Assembly (NCBI GenBank): GCA_002428525.1
Contig: DIWU01000015.1
Span: 1-64,000, forward strand
DNA length: 64,000 nucleotides
Reading direction: 5' to 3'
Origin: a bacterium UBP14_UBA6098
GTDB taxonomy: Bacteria > UBP14 > UBA6098
The position numbers were made by a program, and so were the translations under genes. Shown here one piece after another: positions 24,253 to 34,500 of the stretch (positions within the stretch are counted from its first letter, which is position 1; each line of letters starts with the position of its first letter). The notes beneath the pieces were generated by a model. The model did not search any database, was not told the DNA's origin, and was given only the letters and a program-made list of their open reading frames with translations.

Positions 24253-26061
24253 ATGAAAAAGGGAATTCGTTTCAGTCTGTTTCTGTGCATTATATTTGTG
24301 TCCGCGCTATATAGCCAAAACCCGAGGGATATCTGTCCTTCTCTCGATGATTTTCTCGATGTTCCACTTAAGGAACAATACGAGAGGGATGTTCGCGATC
24401 AGATCGGATCTTTGGATCTGTATGACTGCGTGAGACTTAAGGAGATTCAAGGTTTAGTAAATTCGGTTAGGGCGAATGCAGTTCAGGCCAAGTTAGATTT
24501 CGATTTCGACGACAAGACCTTTTACCAAAGCGACTCGATCGTCCGTTGTATCGACGAGGTCGTCCTTCCGTTCATCTACTCGAAGTGCCCCGAGCTCGAT
24601 TCGAACTACACCCCGCCCCCCCCTGATTCGGGCGGCCAGAGCGAGCTGGGGGCTAAGTTCAGTAATATAGACCTGTCGAAATGGGGCGAGGTTGCGGGTG
24701 CACTTCGCGAGGTCAAACCCGAGATATACGATACTGTCAAAATGATTCAGGACACTCTGGTTCATCGCGGACGGCTCATCATGAACCTCGCGACCAGCGA
24801 TCATTTCACGCAAAACCTCGCGGATAGAAGATTGATCATAATCGAGGGCAAGCTGAAAGAGATCGAGCTTCTTTGGGAGACAAACCGCAGATGGGCGGAT
24901 TCCCTGCTCACCTACGAGAACACGATCGCCGATCTCAATCACGATATTCTTGACAAAGAGATTAGAATCCGCGAGCTTGAGCTGTTTAGGGTTCGCGCTC
25001 GGAGGAGTATCACCTATCCAAATATGGACGCATTTGTGATCGTCCACGGCAATATGGCGGGGTTCTATTACGATCCGCAGTTCATGATCTACGGCGCCGA
25101 CGCAAGAATCAAGTCGAAGGATTTCTTCGGGGTTCCGTTAGACCTCTATGCGCGGATCAATGCGGAAAACGCGGTGAATCGCGGTCTCGACAAGAATTTC
25201 GTTTTCGAGGTGCCGCTCGAACCGAACTGGGATTGGCTCATCTTCAGGCTGAAACGGGTTTCGCCCGGGCTTCAGTATCATTCCAAGTCCTACTATAATC
25301 CCTCTATTCCGGCTCCCGTGGGTGTTCATCCGAGGCAAATCCCCGCGAACGATGTCATCAAGTTCGCCCCTTGGACGATGAATGTCGAAAGTAATATCTG
25401 GCAATTCGATCTGAATCTCTATGCCACTCAATATCACAACGACATGGACAGAATTGGCTCCTATACCGCCGGCCTCAGGTTCCGCTTCCCGGCCGACACC
25501 TCGGAGTTCGCGGGAAGGCCGAGAGCGAGGGAGGACGGCGAATACTCGCGCCTTTGGACGGTCGAGACCTTCATAAATTTCTCGGACGATATGGCCGAGT
25601 ATCTGCCCTATGGCGCCCGACATAACACCTATTTCGGCCTTGGCGCCTCGAACGGCGCGCATAATCTGATGTATGCCAAGAATATCCAGCACAGGATGCT
25701 CGGCAGGCCGGATTTCAACATGCTGGACCTTTTCCCGCTTCCATTGGATAGAACCCTTCTCGGGCTTTATGTTTATGGCGGCACTAAGGTTTATAACGAG
25801 GAGTTGGGGGTCGATTTCTTCCTCGGGACGAAGCCGCTCCTTGTTCGCCTGAGCACCTACTGCGACGCGAACAGCAAGTGGCTCAGCACAAACCTGTCGC
25901 CGAGGCTCACTCATGTCGATGTCGTTCCGGAGCGGTTCGGCGAGGTGGAGTTATGGTGGCTTCGCGATTTCTTCCCGATCGGCCTCGAGGTGTCGATACC
26001 CTACGATACGTCCTCGCCCTATGAGGTTAGGCTTTCGACATTCATGAATATCCGTCGCTAA
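24253..26061 (+). CDS. Secreted protein of unknown function
   Basis: 602 residues from ATG 24253 with AAGGGG just upstream. It has a signal peptide (about 1-21). The first half is charged and helical, with an SNYTPPPPDSGGQ proline linker and a probable coiled coil (about 170-260). From about residue 265 beta-strand patterns dominate (FVIVHGNMAGFYYDP, DLYARINAEN, WLIFRLKRVSPGLQYH, GLYVYGGTKVYNEE), suggesting an outer-membrane or periplasmic beta-rich domain. No family recognised. It may help envelope structure, but this is only inference. Confidence 0.55.
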   Translation: MKKGIRFSLFLCIIFVSALYSQNPRDICPSLDDFLDVPLKEQYERDVRDQIGSLDLYDCVRLKEIQGLVNSVRANAVQAKLDFDFDDKTFYQSDSIVRCIDEVVLPFIYSKCPELDSNYTPPPPDSGGQSELGAKFSNIDLSKWGEVAGALREVKPEIYDTVKMIQDTLVHRGRLIMNLATSDHFTQNLADRRLIIIEGKLKEIELLWETNRRWADSLLTYENTIADLNHDILDKEIRIRELELFRVRARRSITYPNMDAFVIVHGNMAGFYYDPQFMIYGADARIKSKDFFGVPLDLYARINAENAVNRGLDKNFVFEVPLEPNWDWLIFRLKRVSPGLQYHSKSYYNPSIPAPVGVHPRQIPANDVIKFAPWTMNVESNIWQFDLNLYATQYHNDMDRIGSYTAGLRFRFPADTSEFAGRPRAREDGEYSRLWTVETFINFSDDMAEYLPYGARHNTYFGLGASNGAHNLMYAKNIQHRMLGRPDFNMLDLFPLPLDRTLLGLYVYGGTKVYNEELGVDFFLGTKPLLVRLSTYCDANSKWLSTNLSPRLTHVDVVPERFGEVELWWLRDFFPIGLEVSIPYDTSSPYEVRLSTFMNIRR

Positions 26062-26112
26062 AGCGGGATTTTCGAAGCTTTGGTTGGGTTTTGAGGGCTG
26101 GTTCGATTCGAA

Positions 26113-27345
26113 TCAGCCCTTTGTAAAATGTCTGCCTATATACTCGTTGGCCTCTTTGGCATTGAGCTGTTGAGTGCTGTTGCCGGTGCGGACGAAGAAC
26201 GCGCCCTCGAGTTTCTCGATGAAAACAGCTGTCTCCGAGGGCTCGACACTGACACTGCAGACCTCTTTGTCGTCGATCTCGTGGAAGAACACGCGAACAC
26301 CCTCGCAATGTTCCCTTCCGAGATAGGCCGAAACGAGCCTTATCAGGAAGGCTTGATAGCCGTCGGAGTCCTTTTTCCCCAGCGATTGGAAATCCTTTTC
26401 GAGGCCGACAGCCTTTCCGTCGTCGTCCACACCGATGAAAAGGATACCGCCGTCGGAGTTCATGAAGCCGGCGATAGTTTTAATAATTACCTTCTCGAGC
26501 TCTTTGTTTGTCTTGTTTTCACGGTAGTCCCATCTGGCGCTGGACTTGAATTCCAAATGCTGGCTCTCCGGTTTCGAAAGAAGCGCTCGTGCGGCGCGAA
26601 GCTCGGTTTCTTGGTTGGATAGGCGTTTCCCGATGACTACAGTTTTGATGAACGAACGAAGGTTTGCCGCCCGGAAAATAAAGGCTAATCCGCCGAAGAG
26701 GAAATAAATCATGAAGTGCCAAGCCGTGTAGAATCCGAATTGCTCCATATTCGCCCTGCCGGTCTGAATATTTGTGAGGAGCCCGGAAAACAAATCCCCG
26801 AGGAACGAGCCGGCGAATGTCTCGGGCCCGATTATCGGAATGACAAATAGTATCCATAATATAAGGTATAACCCCGAGCAATAGCCCGCGACGAGAAGTG
26901 AAAATCGCGGTGTGAAGGGCATGAAAACCAGCCCGAAGAATATAACCGCGGCAAACATCCAGCCATAGGCGTTAAAATCGACGCCGAAATTCGAGACATC
27001 CTTGGCGACACTCCAGCTCGCGATGAAAAAGACAGTAAAGATAAGCAATGCGTAATCCGCTCGCGTTGTCGGCAAAAGCCTTCTTAAAACGATTATGAGC
27101 GCGAAAACAATAAATATAATGAAAAGTGTTTTTGCCAACGCGAAGGTGCTGATGCTCGAGAAGAGGCTGAGAAAGAGCATCAGCGCGCCGAGGCCGGTGA
27201 CCGCGATGATTATCAGGAAAAGCGAGGCGGTGGCCTGTTTGTAAAAGGTCTCCTTCAGTTTCGGATCGATCGACTTGATATCCGGGAAGAAGTACTCTCT
27301 CAGCGCATTTCGATCGATGTTGCGAGGCAAAAGGTGTTCCGACAT
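26113..27345 (-). CDS. Membrane protein with AlbA_2 (Schlafen-type) domain
   Basis: 410 residues from the ATG at 27343-27345, with GTGGGG upstream. The N-terminal half has about six transmembrane helices (45-260; LIIIAVTGLGALMLFLSLFS, LFIIFIVFALIIVLRRLL, AVIFFGLVFMPF). The C-terminal ~140 residues match the AlbA_2 domain: QHLEFKSSARWDY, IIKTIAGFMNSDGGILFIGVDDDGKAVGLEKDF, and AFFVRTGNSTQQLNAKEA. AlbA_2 often fuses to HTH or ATPase parts of putative transcription regulators, or to defence and stress proteins. A membrane-bound form suggests a sensor (inference). Confidence 0.7.
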   Translation of the reverse strand: MSEHLLPRNIDRNALREYFFPDIKSIDPKLKETFYKQATASLFLIIIAVTGLGALMLFLSLFSSISTFALAKTLFIIFIVFALIIVLRRLLPTTRADYALLIFTVFFIASWSVAKDVSNFGVDFNAYGWMFAAVIFFGLVFMPFTPRFSLLVAGYCSGLYLILWILFVIPIIGPETFAGSFLGDLFSGLLTNIQTGRANMEQFGFYTAWHFMIYFLFGGLAFIFRAANLRSFIKTVVIGKRLSNQETELRAARALLSKPESQHLEFKSSARWDYRENKTNKELEKVIIKTIAGFMNSDGGILFIGVDDDGKAVGLEKDFQSLGKKDSDGYQAFLIRLVSAYLGREHCEGVRVFFHEIDDKEVCSVSVEPSETAVFIEKLEGAFFVRTGNSTQQLNAKEANEYIGRHFTKG

Positions 27346-27520
27346 TTTCCCCACTGTCACTGCCTTATTTAATTTCGATTGGCTAATAGCAGTTTTCAAA
27401 CCAATTTGGCGATTCTTGTTGAGGTTTACTCGAGGCGGTAAGCCGCGCCGAGATTGCCCTTGACCTTTAAACATTTATCGATATGTTCTGAAATATAATG
27501 CAATCATTAATGGAGATGCG

Positions 27521-28249
27521 ATGACAGGAACAGATTCCCAAAAGCAAGAAGAGATGCGCAAATGGTATGACGAGGGCGATTATTTCGATGTGAAGGCCGA
27601 TGTCTTCGAGGATCTCGACAGTCGTTTTCAAAAGTATAGATTGGCGAAGGTTTTGGGGATTTATACCCCGTCCAAAGACGAGCGAGTCCTCGACCTCGGT
27701 TGCGGGTGGGGAACCTTCACTGTTTCGCTCGCCAAATCATGCAAAGAGGCGGTCGGGTTGGACTATTCCCAGAAGAGCGTCGATTTTTGCCGCAGTTTTG
27801 CGCAGAAAATGCAACTGGACAATCTGAGTTTCGTCAAAGCCGACGCCTCCGACAGCGGCTTTCCCGACAGCTATTTCGATGTTGTTATCGCCGCCGACCT
27901 CTTCGAGCATCTTTACCCGGAGGTTTCAGAGAAGACCATTCGAGACTCATTTAGGATTCTCAAGCCCGGCGGCAAGTATGTAATCTGGACGCCGCACCGC
28001 GGCCATTTCTTCGAACGGCTCAAGAACAACAATATAGTTTTGAAGAAGGACCCGTCCCATGTCGATTACAAATCCATGGCTTGGCTTGTTGAAAAGCTCG
28101 AGGCCGCGGGATTCGAGATCGCGAAGAAATACTACGCCGAATCGCATATCCCGGTGATAAAGATAATCGAGTCCGCGTTTCTGAGGGTGATCCCGATCTT
28201 GCGAAGGAGAATAGCTATCCTCGCGATCAAGCCGGGAGCGAAGGAATAG
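27521..28249 (+). CDS. SAM-dependent methyltransferase
   Basis: 242 residues with motif I VLDLGCGWGTFTVSL (about 56-70), motif II GLDYSQ, then FPDSYFDVVIAADLFEHLYPE and LKPGGKYVIWTPHRGHF. The C-terminal region has basic and hydrophobic helices (IPVIKIIESAFLRVIPILRRR), so it may act near a membrane. The acceptor is unknown. It is transcribed away from the AlbA_2 gene and convergent with the roadblock/MglA operon. Confidence 0.8.
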   Translation: MTGTDSQKQEEMRKWYDEGDYFDVKADVFEDLDSRFQKYRLAKVLGIYTPSKDERVLDLGCGWGTFTVSLAKSCKEAVGLDYSQKSVDFCRSFAQKMQLDNLSFVKADASDSGFPDSYFDVVIAADLFEHLYPEVSEKTIRDSFRILKPGGKYVIWTPHRGHFFERLKNNNIVLKKDPSHVDYKSMAWLVEKLEAAGFEIAKKYYAESHIPVIKIIESAFLRVIPILRRRIAILAIKPGAKE

Positions 28250-28251
28250 GG

Positions 28252-28659
28252 CTATTTTGCGCGGGTGATAAGCTCCGCGATGATGGGCTCCAGCTTTTTT
28301 GCGGCCTCTCTGGCGGACAGGCGTATAATTCCGACTGTCACGCTGATATCGAACACCGCCACGAGTATTCCGAAGTCGCTTATTAGCGAGATGTAGATGT
28401 TGTTTCTCTTTCCCTGATGGAAAACGCCCAAGAATTCCTTCTCTCCAACGACCTTCGCCAAGGCCTGTGTGCTCGCGAATGTGCCGGCAGTCAAGGCAGC
28501 CAGCGATTGGATATCGACACCGGTGTAGTCGCCCTTGCGGGAGAGGATCATGCCGTTCTTCGTGACGAGCATCGACAGCCTCGCGCCGCTCTCCTCGATG
28601 AAACTCGACAGCACCGATTCTAATTTGATCTTATCGGGCTCGTAGATTATAATATTCAA
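28252..28659 (-). CDS. Roadblock/LC7 domain protein, MglB type
   Basis: 135 residues, a single Roadblock/LC7 domain: SMLVTKNGMILSRKGDYTG, SLAALTAGTFASTQALAKV, then GVFHQGKRNNIYISLI and ILVAVFDI. MglB-type roadblock proteins act as GTPase-activating partners of MglA. The start is TTG, with AGGAGG five bases upstream. It lies 15 nt after the MglA-like gene stop in the same operon. Confidence 0.88.
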   Translation of the reverse strand: MNIIIYEPDKIKLESVLSSFIEESGARLSMLVTKNGMILSRKGDYTGVDIQSLAALTAGTFASTQALAKVVGEKEFLGVFHQGKRNNIYISLISDFGILVAVFDISVTVGIIRLSAREAAKKLEPIIAELITRAK

Positions 28660-28674
28660 AACATCCTCCTAAAA

Positions 28675-29274
28675 TCAATTCTTTATATCTTTTAGAATCT
28701 TAGCGACGACCATGCGTGTGATGTGGTTTAGAACCTCGAAAACGCCCTTTCCCTCGGTGGCCACCGCCTCGAAAGAGGGGACCTTGAACGCCTCGCGGTT
28801 TAGAAGATAATCGAGGTATTCCAACCTCGCGGCATCCTTGATATCGCGTTTGTTGTATTCGAGGACATAGGGGATATCGTTTAGGTTGATCCCATCTGCG
28901 AGCAGGTTTTCCTTGAGGTTCGCGAAGGAATCGACATTGTCCTTTTGCCGCGACCATTGGGAATCCGCTACGAAAACGATGCCGTCGGCTCCTTGAAGCA
29001 CAAGCTTTCGAGTTGCGTTGTATTGGACTTGTCCGGGGACTGTATAGAGCTGGAATTTCGCTTTGAAACCGGGTATAACATCGGTTTCGATCGGGAGGAA
29101 ATCGAAATACAGCGTCATGTCTCCCTCGGTCGCGATAGAGACCATGTCGGTAAGGTTTTTGCCGGAAATCCTCTGGTGAATATACAGAAGGTTTGTGGTT
29201 TTGCCGGACATTCCGGGGCCGTAATAAACTATCTTTACCGTTACTTCTTTATCTGCGATATTAATCTGTGCCAT
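28675..29274 (-). CDS. mglA: MglA-like small GTPase
   Basis: 199 residues with G1 motif YGPGMSGKTT (about 18-27), the switch region with IATEGDMTLYFDFLP, G3 at LYTVPGQV (in place of the usual DTAGQ) and G4 NKRD in LEYNKRDIKD. In gliding and polarity systems such as Myxococcus, MglA is active with GTP and MglB turns it off. Here the pair is followed upstream in the operon by a Pro-rich membrane protein. Surface-polarity or motility control is likely, but no motor genes are in the window. Confidence 0.9.
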   Translation of the reverse strand: MAQINIADKEVTVKIVYYGPGMSGKTTNLLYIHQRISGKNLTDMVSIATEGDMTLYFDFLPIETDVIPGFKAKFQLYTVPGQVQYNATRKLVLQGADGIVFVADSQWSRQKDNVDSFANLKENLLADGINLNDIPYVLEYNKRDIKDAARLEYLDYLLNREAFKVPSFEAVATEGKGVFEVLNHITRMVVAKILKDIKN

Positions 29275-29289
29275 AAAATCCCCAGTGGG

Positions 29290-31350
29290 CTATTTCAAAT
29301 CCTTCTCCTCGAAGCTAATGGTATCCTTGAGGTTAGAGGCCTCCGATGTCCACTTCGATTCCGGCCTGTCGGTGTTCATTTTTTCCATAATAATCGATGG
29401 TGCAACCTGTTGCATCACATCGCCGAGCGGGATAATCAGCTCCAATTCTTGAAGATTTCGGCCCTGTTCGGCGGATATGAAATTAACAAGCTCGATCGGC
29501 ACTTGATTATATATATAATCCGCTGAAAGCAGAATCGTTCCCGATTCGAGTTGATCGATAATCATAGAAAGTGGCACCTGAAGCTTGTAGTCCGAGCCCC
29601 TTCGGAGCAGTTTATTGAGAACCGCGGAGGCCTCGGTGTTTTTACTATAGTCAATAATCCGCCTAACCGAAATTGTGATCGTGTCGGAGGGCTTCTGCGC
29701 GAGTTCCTTCGCGGAGGGCTTTTCTTTCGCCTTCTCTTTTTCGGGCTTTTTTTCCTTCGCATCCGCGGAGCTTTTAGCGGGTGCGGGCTTGTCTTGGGGC
29801 TTCTGAGCCTCGGGAGTTGTGGAAAGCCCCGGAAAATCGGGCAAGGGCGGAAGATCGTCGAGAGAGATAATCGGTTTCTCTTGGAAGGACATCGCGGGAA
29901 GCTCGTTCTCGCTGAGCGAGGCGAGGAATTGATCCAAGTCCTGTTTATCCTCCGGCGGAAGTTCCGGCAGGGCGAAGTCTGCGTCGCCGATGGGAATCTC
30001 CTCGATCATACCCTCCGGAAGATCGGGTTTTTCAATAAAGGGCTCGTTTTGAGGGAGCGGCGGCCTTTCCTCGGTCGATGGGGCGAAGACATCCGGAATA
30101 TCGAACTCTGCAATCGGTTTTTTGGGAATCGATTCGGGAGGGATTTTGGATTCCGCGATGTTCTTCAGGCTCGGGCCGGGCACGACAGGAGGTTTCTCGA
30201 TCGGAACGGCCGGCTTTGAAGGCTTATTTTCGGCAACAAGCGGCGGCACCTCGATCTCGAGCCCCAAGGAATCGATATCGAAGCCCTCTTCTTCGGGTGT
30301 CTTCATTTCCTCTGTCCCGGGAATATTGAATGCGGGAAGCTCGATATCAAGATCCTCGATCGATGGAATCTCCTCGGTTGGCTTGATGGGGGGTGGTGAT
30401 TTTTTTGGTGCGGTCGCAGGCTCGGAGCTCTTTTTAATCGGCCTCTCGGGTTGCTTTGGTGCGGCTTGTTCCGGCACCGATAGGGGGTCCAATCTGGCCA
30501 ACTGCTCGAGGAGATCGATATTTTCGTCGGCGAACTTCGGGGGTTTGGGTTCCGAATGGACGGGTTTGCCATGAGGCTTTTCGCCGAGCTCCGAGAAGAA
30601 ACTCTTGTCGTCGAGGCCGCTGAGGAGGTCCTTCAGTTCGTCGTTGATCGAGGCCTGTTTCGGTTTCCGCGGTTCAGGCCTTTGTTTCGGCGCAGTCTCG
30701 GCGGTCGGTTTCACCACTGCCTTGTCGTCCGCGAGGCCGGAAAGCCCAAGCTCCTTCAGGAGTTCGCTCGAGATTGCCTGCGAGTTTTTGCTCGAGCCTT
30801 GCGAGGCCTCTTTGTCGGTTTGTTCGAGATCCTCGGCCCATTCGCGAGGAAGTTCAACCGAGGGTGGGGGCGGAGGCGGCGCGGTAAGCCTCGCCTTGAC
30901 AGGAGGCATATTTGCGGCCCTCTCCAGCTCTACCTTTTCGGTGATCACCGCGATCAAGAGCGGATATGCGAGGCACGGCGACAGGATTACCTGCAGTATG
31001 AAGGAGTAGTTGAATTTGATCAATGCCTCGAGGAACATCTCACCGTAGGTGGTCGGCGGCTTTGCGAAGAGGATATAGAAGCATATTCCGATAAACAACG
31101 AGAAAAGGGCACGGAAGAACAAGATAATCGCGAAGCCCTTCACCCAAAGAGCCGGTTTGACCTTGTAGTTCGAGAATAAAAACAGCGAGACGAAATAGAT
31201 GAAAAGCTCGATGAGCACCTTCAGACCCCATGGAAAAACGAAAACAGGAAGGTCCGAGGACACCGAGAACAGGATTGTCGAAAGGGCAACCCCGATCAGG
31301 AACACAATCCCGACGATGATTATCGATGTTTTGATATTAAGGTCTTGCAT
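29290..31350 (-). CDS. Membrane protein with long Pro/Glu-rich linker, MglA operon
   Basis: 686 residues: four probable transmembrane helices (about 8-150), then ~380 residues rich in Pro, Glu, Lys and Ser (for example TAPPPPPPSVELP) that should be disordered, and a C-terminal ~130-residue domain with VPLSMIIDQLESG, ILLSADYIYNQVP and ELIIPLGDVMQQV. The C-terminal pattern 'VPLS.I..QL..G.V.LS' resembles domains found next to MglA/roadblock genes in other bacteria, from memory. It is the first gene of the operon (31350 toward 28252) and probably anchors the GTPase to the membrane (inference). Confidence 0.65.
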   Translation of the reverse strand: MQDLNIKTSIIIVGIVFLIGVALSTILFSVSSDLPVFVFPWGLKVLIELFIYFVSLFLFSNYKVKPALWVKGFAIILFFRALFSLFIGICFYILFAKPPTTYGEMFLEALIKFNYSFILQVILSPCLAYPLLIAVITEKVELERAANMPPVKARLTAPPPPPPSVELPREWAEDLEQTDKEASQGSSKNSQAISSELLKELGLSGLADDKAVVKPTAETAPKQRPEPRKPKQASINDELKDLLSGLDDKSFFSELGEKPHGKPVHSEPKPPKFADENIDLLEQLARLDPLSVPEQAAPKQPERPIKKSSEPATAPKKSPPPIKPTEEIPSIEDLDIELPAFNIPGTEEMKTPEEEGFDIDSLGLEIEVPPLVAENKPSKPAVPIEKPPVVPGPSLKNIAESKIPPESIPKKPIAEFDIPDVFAPSTEERPPLPQNEPFIEKPDLPEGMIEEIPIGDADFALPELPPEDKQDLDQFLASLSENELPAMSFQEKPIISLDDLPPLPDFPGLSTTPEAQKPQDKPAPAKSSADAKEKKPEKEKAKEKPSAKELAQKPSDTITISVRRIIDYSKNTEASAVLNKLLRRGSDYKLQVPLSMIIDQLESGTILLSADYIYNQVPIELVNFISAEQGRNLQELELIIPLGDVMQQVAPSIIMEKMNTDRPESKWTSEASNLKDTISFEEKDLK

Positions 31351-31376
31351 TTCTTTCAGTTATAAGCCCCAAATGC

Positions 31377-31404
31377 AATTTATGCTTTAAAACGCTTAAG
31401 TCAA
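31377..31404 (-). promoter_or_regulatory. Possible promoter of the MglA operon
   Basis: On the minus strand TTGACT (31399-31404), a 16-base spacer and TAAATT (31377-31382) lie 27 nt before the start codon of the Pro-rich membrane protein. The -10 is a weak match. Confidence 0.4.
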
Positions 31405-31500
31405 ATTGTTAATACAATCGACCTCGCGCTCAGCTGTCGCATATAGTAATAGCTTATCGCAGATACCCTTTCGTAAAGCATAAATTATACCATAATTTAA

Positions 31501-34500
31501 TTATGGCAAAGAAATATACCCCGTTATAGTGATGCCAATCTGTTGAGAGCCGAAAACAGAGCTCGAACTCGGCGAGGAGAACGACAACCATAGGTTTTCG
31601 GTCGAACCGCTCGCGATATTGTATCCGCCGGTTCCGTAACTTGTCGCCGAGGCCCAGCGAATCGCGGACAGGACGGCATCCTCGACCAAGCTCCAAGAGC
31701 TTGGGGCTGTGGGCGAATCGTTGAATTGCGCCTTCACCGCGAATTTATTCGCGCCCGACAGATAGGCCGCGCTCCAAGGCCCGCTATCGGCGATATTGAG
31801 GCCGAACACGAGCGAATGGGTTCCGATATTTCTAAGCTCCATCTTTTCCGAGGGGGTCATCGCACTCGTATAATTGAGTCCGACCTCGCCCAAGCGCCAC
31901 GCCGAGGTATCGACTGTAAATGCGAGGACGACTATCTCGTGTCGATAATTCGCGACAAGCGAATATACCGTGTCGATAGGCCCGAAGGCTATAGCCGGTG
32001 TGGTCGGGCCGACGCTCCAGTTCATGAAGTTCCAAAGGGTATCGGCGTGGCCGTCCGGTGTCGAGACCTCGATATTCGCGGTCGCTCCGAGGTCATACCA
32101 AGCAGTCGCCTCTGAAACTCCGTTGAAATAGGTCGATTCGAGCTTGATCCAGCCGAAGGCCTCCACCGGGTTCTTTTTGACCTCGAGGAGGAATTGGCGT
32201 TGATAGTTGGCCGTCAGGTTTCCGGTGCCGGTGACGGGGCCGATATTGTGTGCTCTCGCGCCGGTATCCGACCATGAGACCCAGCGCAGTCTGCGGCTCG
32301 GGTCGATCGGGTCGATTTCGCTCGCGGTGACCTGATAAACCGCGCCCTCGTCGAGATATACCGACAGATCGGCGCTTGTCGCTCCGGTGTAGGTCGTAGT
32401 CCCGACGCGAAGGGTGCCGTAGGTGTCCCAATTCGGGTTCTTTGTGAACCTGTAGCGGAACCTTTTCGACATAAAGGCCGTGAATTCGGCATCCGAACAA
32501 AGCGGGCCGACCTCGTGCGATCTCGCGCCGCCATCAGACCAATGATCGAAGACGAAAATCGAGTCCGCGCCGGTTGCGGTGTCCTCGGCGGACGAAGCAA
32601 TCTGTCCCGTCCAACAACTCGGAACCCAAACAACCGCGTGCTCTGTTCTCTCGAAGGGAATTCCTCCGACGACGAAGCCGCCGAAGGCCTGAGCAGGGGA
32701 TTTGAAGAGGTCGATCTTGACGCCCTTGCGATAAACGGCAACTGCGGTTCGCGGCGCACCGAGCAAATCGATAGTGGTTGCCGTATCGGATGCCTCCGCG
32801 AAATCGGCTCCATCGGGAATCGAAATCCATCTGTCGAAGAAGTATTTGGAAGCGCCGTGCTCCACAGAGCTCGATGCGACTATATTGGCCGGGCGGTCAT
32901 AATAACCCTCGAATCCGAGCAACTCCGGAGCACCCCCTCCGCAACCGTCCGAGGCCAGATCGAGCTTGTTCGCCGGGCCGGCAAAATTCCATTCGATCTG
33001 CGAGGGTTCTTCGATATTGAAATCAACCGAACACCCCGATCCGGAGGCGGGGCTTCCCGTGCCGGTCCAACCGGAGCAAATCCAAGCCTGACCGGGGGCG
33101 AAGATGTCGAGGCTGTCATTGCGTGCGCTCACAGCCGCGCCGGGGATGAACCAGCTCGTCCCAACCGGCGGCCATGGAGCGCCGTGCGCGGAGACCACGA
33201 TGAGGGGGATCATGTCCTGCCAATTCCAGTATATACTCGTCGGCCGGCCGATATTGAAGGCCACGGAGTCGGCCGTTCCGCCGGAGGCGAGGTCGCCCGT
33301 GCCGGAGAATCCAGTGCAGTAGCGGTTTGAGATCGGGTCGGGGCTTTGAACGAAGGCGCAAATCTCGGCGCCGTCATCGAACCAATGGCTCCCGACCGGC
33401 GGAACCGGCGAATCGCCGCCGGAGTTGAAGACCGTGAAGGAATACTGCTGGATATGATTCGCCGTGAATGTCGTCTCGGATTCAGCCCAAACGACGCGCT
33501 CTCGAGAATCGCTGTCGTCCCAGTCGTCGAATCTTGCCCGCGAGCCGGAGCCGATGGGGATCAGGGGCTTCGCGGCTATTGTGTGGCTATCTCCGGGGAG
33601 CCATTCGGCGATATAGGGCGAGAGGCGGGCAATCCCGTCGATGAGCACCGAATCGCCGAATGCGCTGTTTCGGACTGTGACCGAAACGAGGTTGTTTTTG
33701 AAAAGAACGCCATCGACAGAGCCGGCGCCGGCGATGTCGAACATCGGGGATTCCACAAGGATCGGGCTTGCCGAATGGTCGCCCGCGGCGACGATCAGGC
33801 CGACGGAGAGAAGTGTTTCCTGCGAAGCGATTGCTATCGGCGTTGCGGAATACGCGCGGATTCTGATTCCGGTGTCCGCCGAGCGGGAGATCGGCAAACC
33901 GAGCGTTGTCGTCCAATCGACATGCGTGTCCTCGCGGATTCCCAAATAGGTCAGGAAGCCGCCGTCGAAGTAGAGGTCGAAGCCGAGGGTATCGATCATA
34001 TGCACAGCCTCGTCGCTGTGTAGGATGATCGGAATCCACGCGGTGTCGCCGACGGAGCAAATAGTCGTCTCGCGCGGGCTGACCTCGAATGCGCTATAAA
34101 CCGCGATCGCCGTGTCCGGGCCGGAAAGCGCGATAGTCGTCGATGCGGAAAGGCTGTCGGCGAAGGTTCCGCCAGTCCATTTGCGGAAATGATAGCGGAT
34201 TCCGCCGCCATAGACGGGGTTTTGCGCCGCTATCGGAATATTGCCCGCGTAATAGAAGCCCTCCTCGAAGAGGCTTGGGTCGGCGAGGCCGGCGCCCTGC
34301 GCGGAAAGCTTAAGCTCGTAAAGGGTATCCCATTGCGCGAATTCCTCGATCGCGCTGTCGGGGGTTGTGTGGGCGGGATTGTCGAGGCCGGTGTAGGATC
34401 CCGGGCCGAGACCGAGCCAGCCTGTGAAATTATACCGCGCGCCGCTTTCCTCGATCGAGGTCGGCCCGACGCCGAACTCGACGGTCGTTCCGGCGGGATT

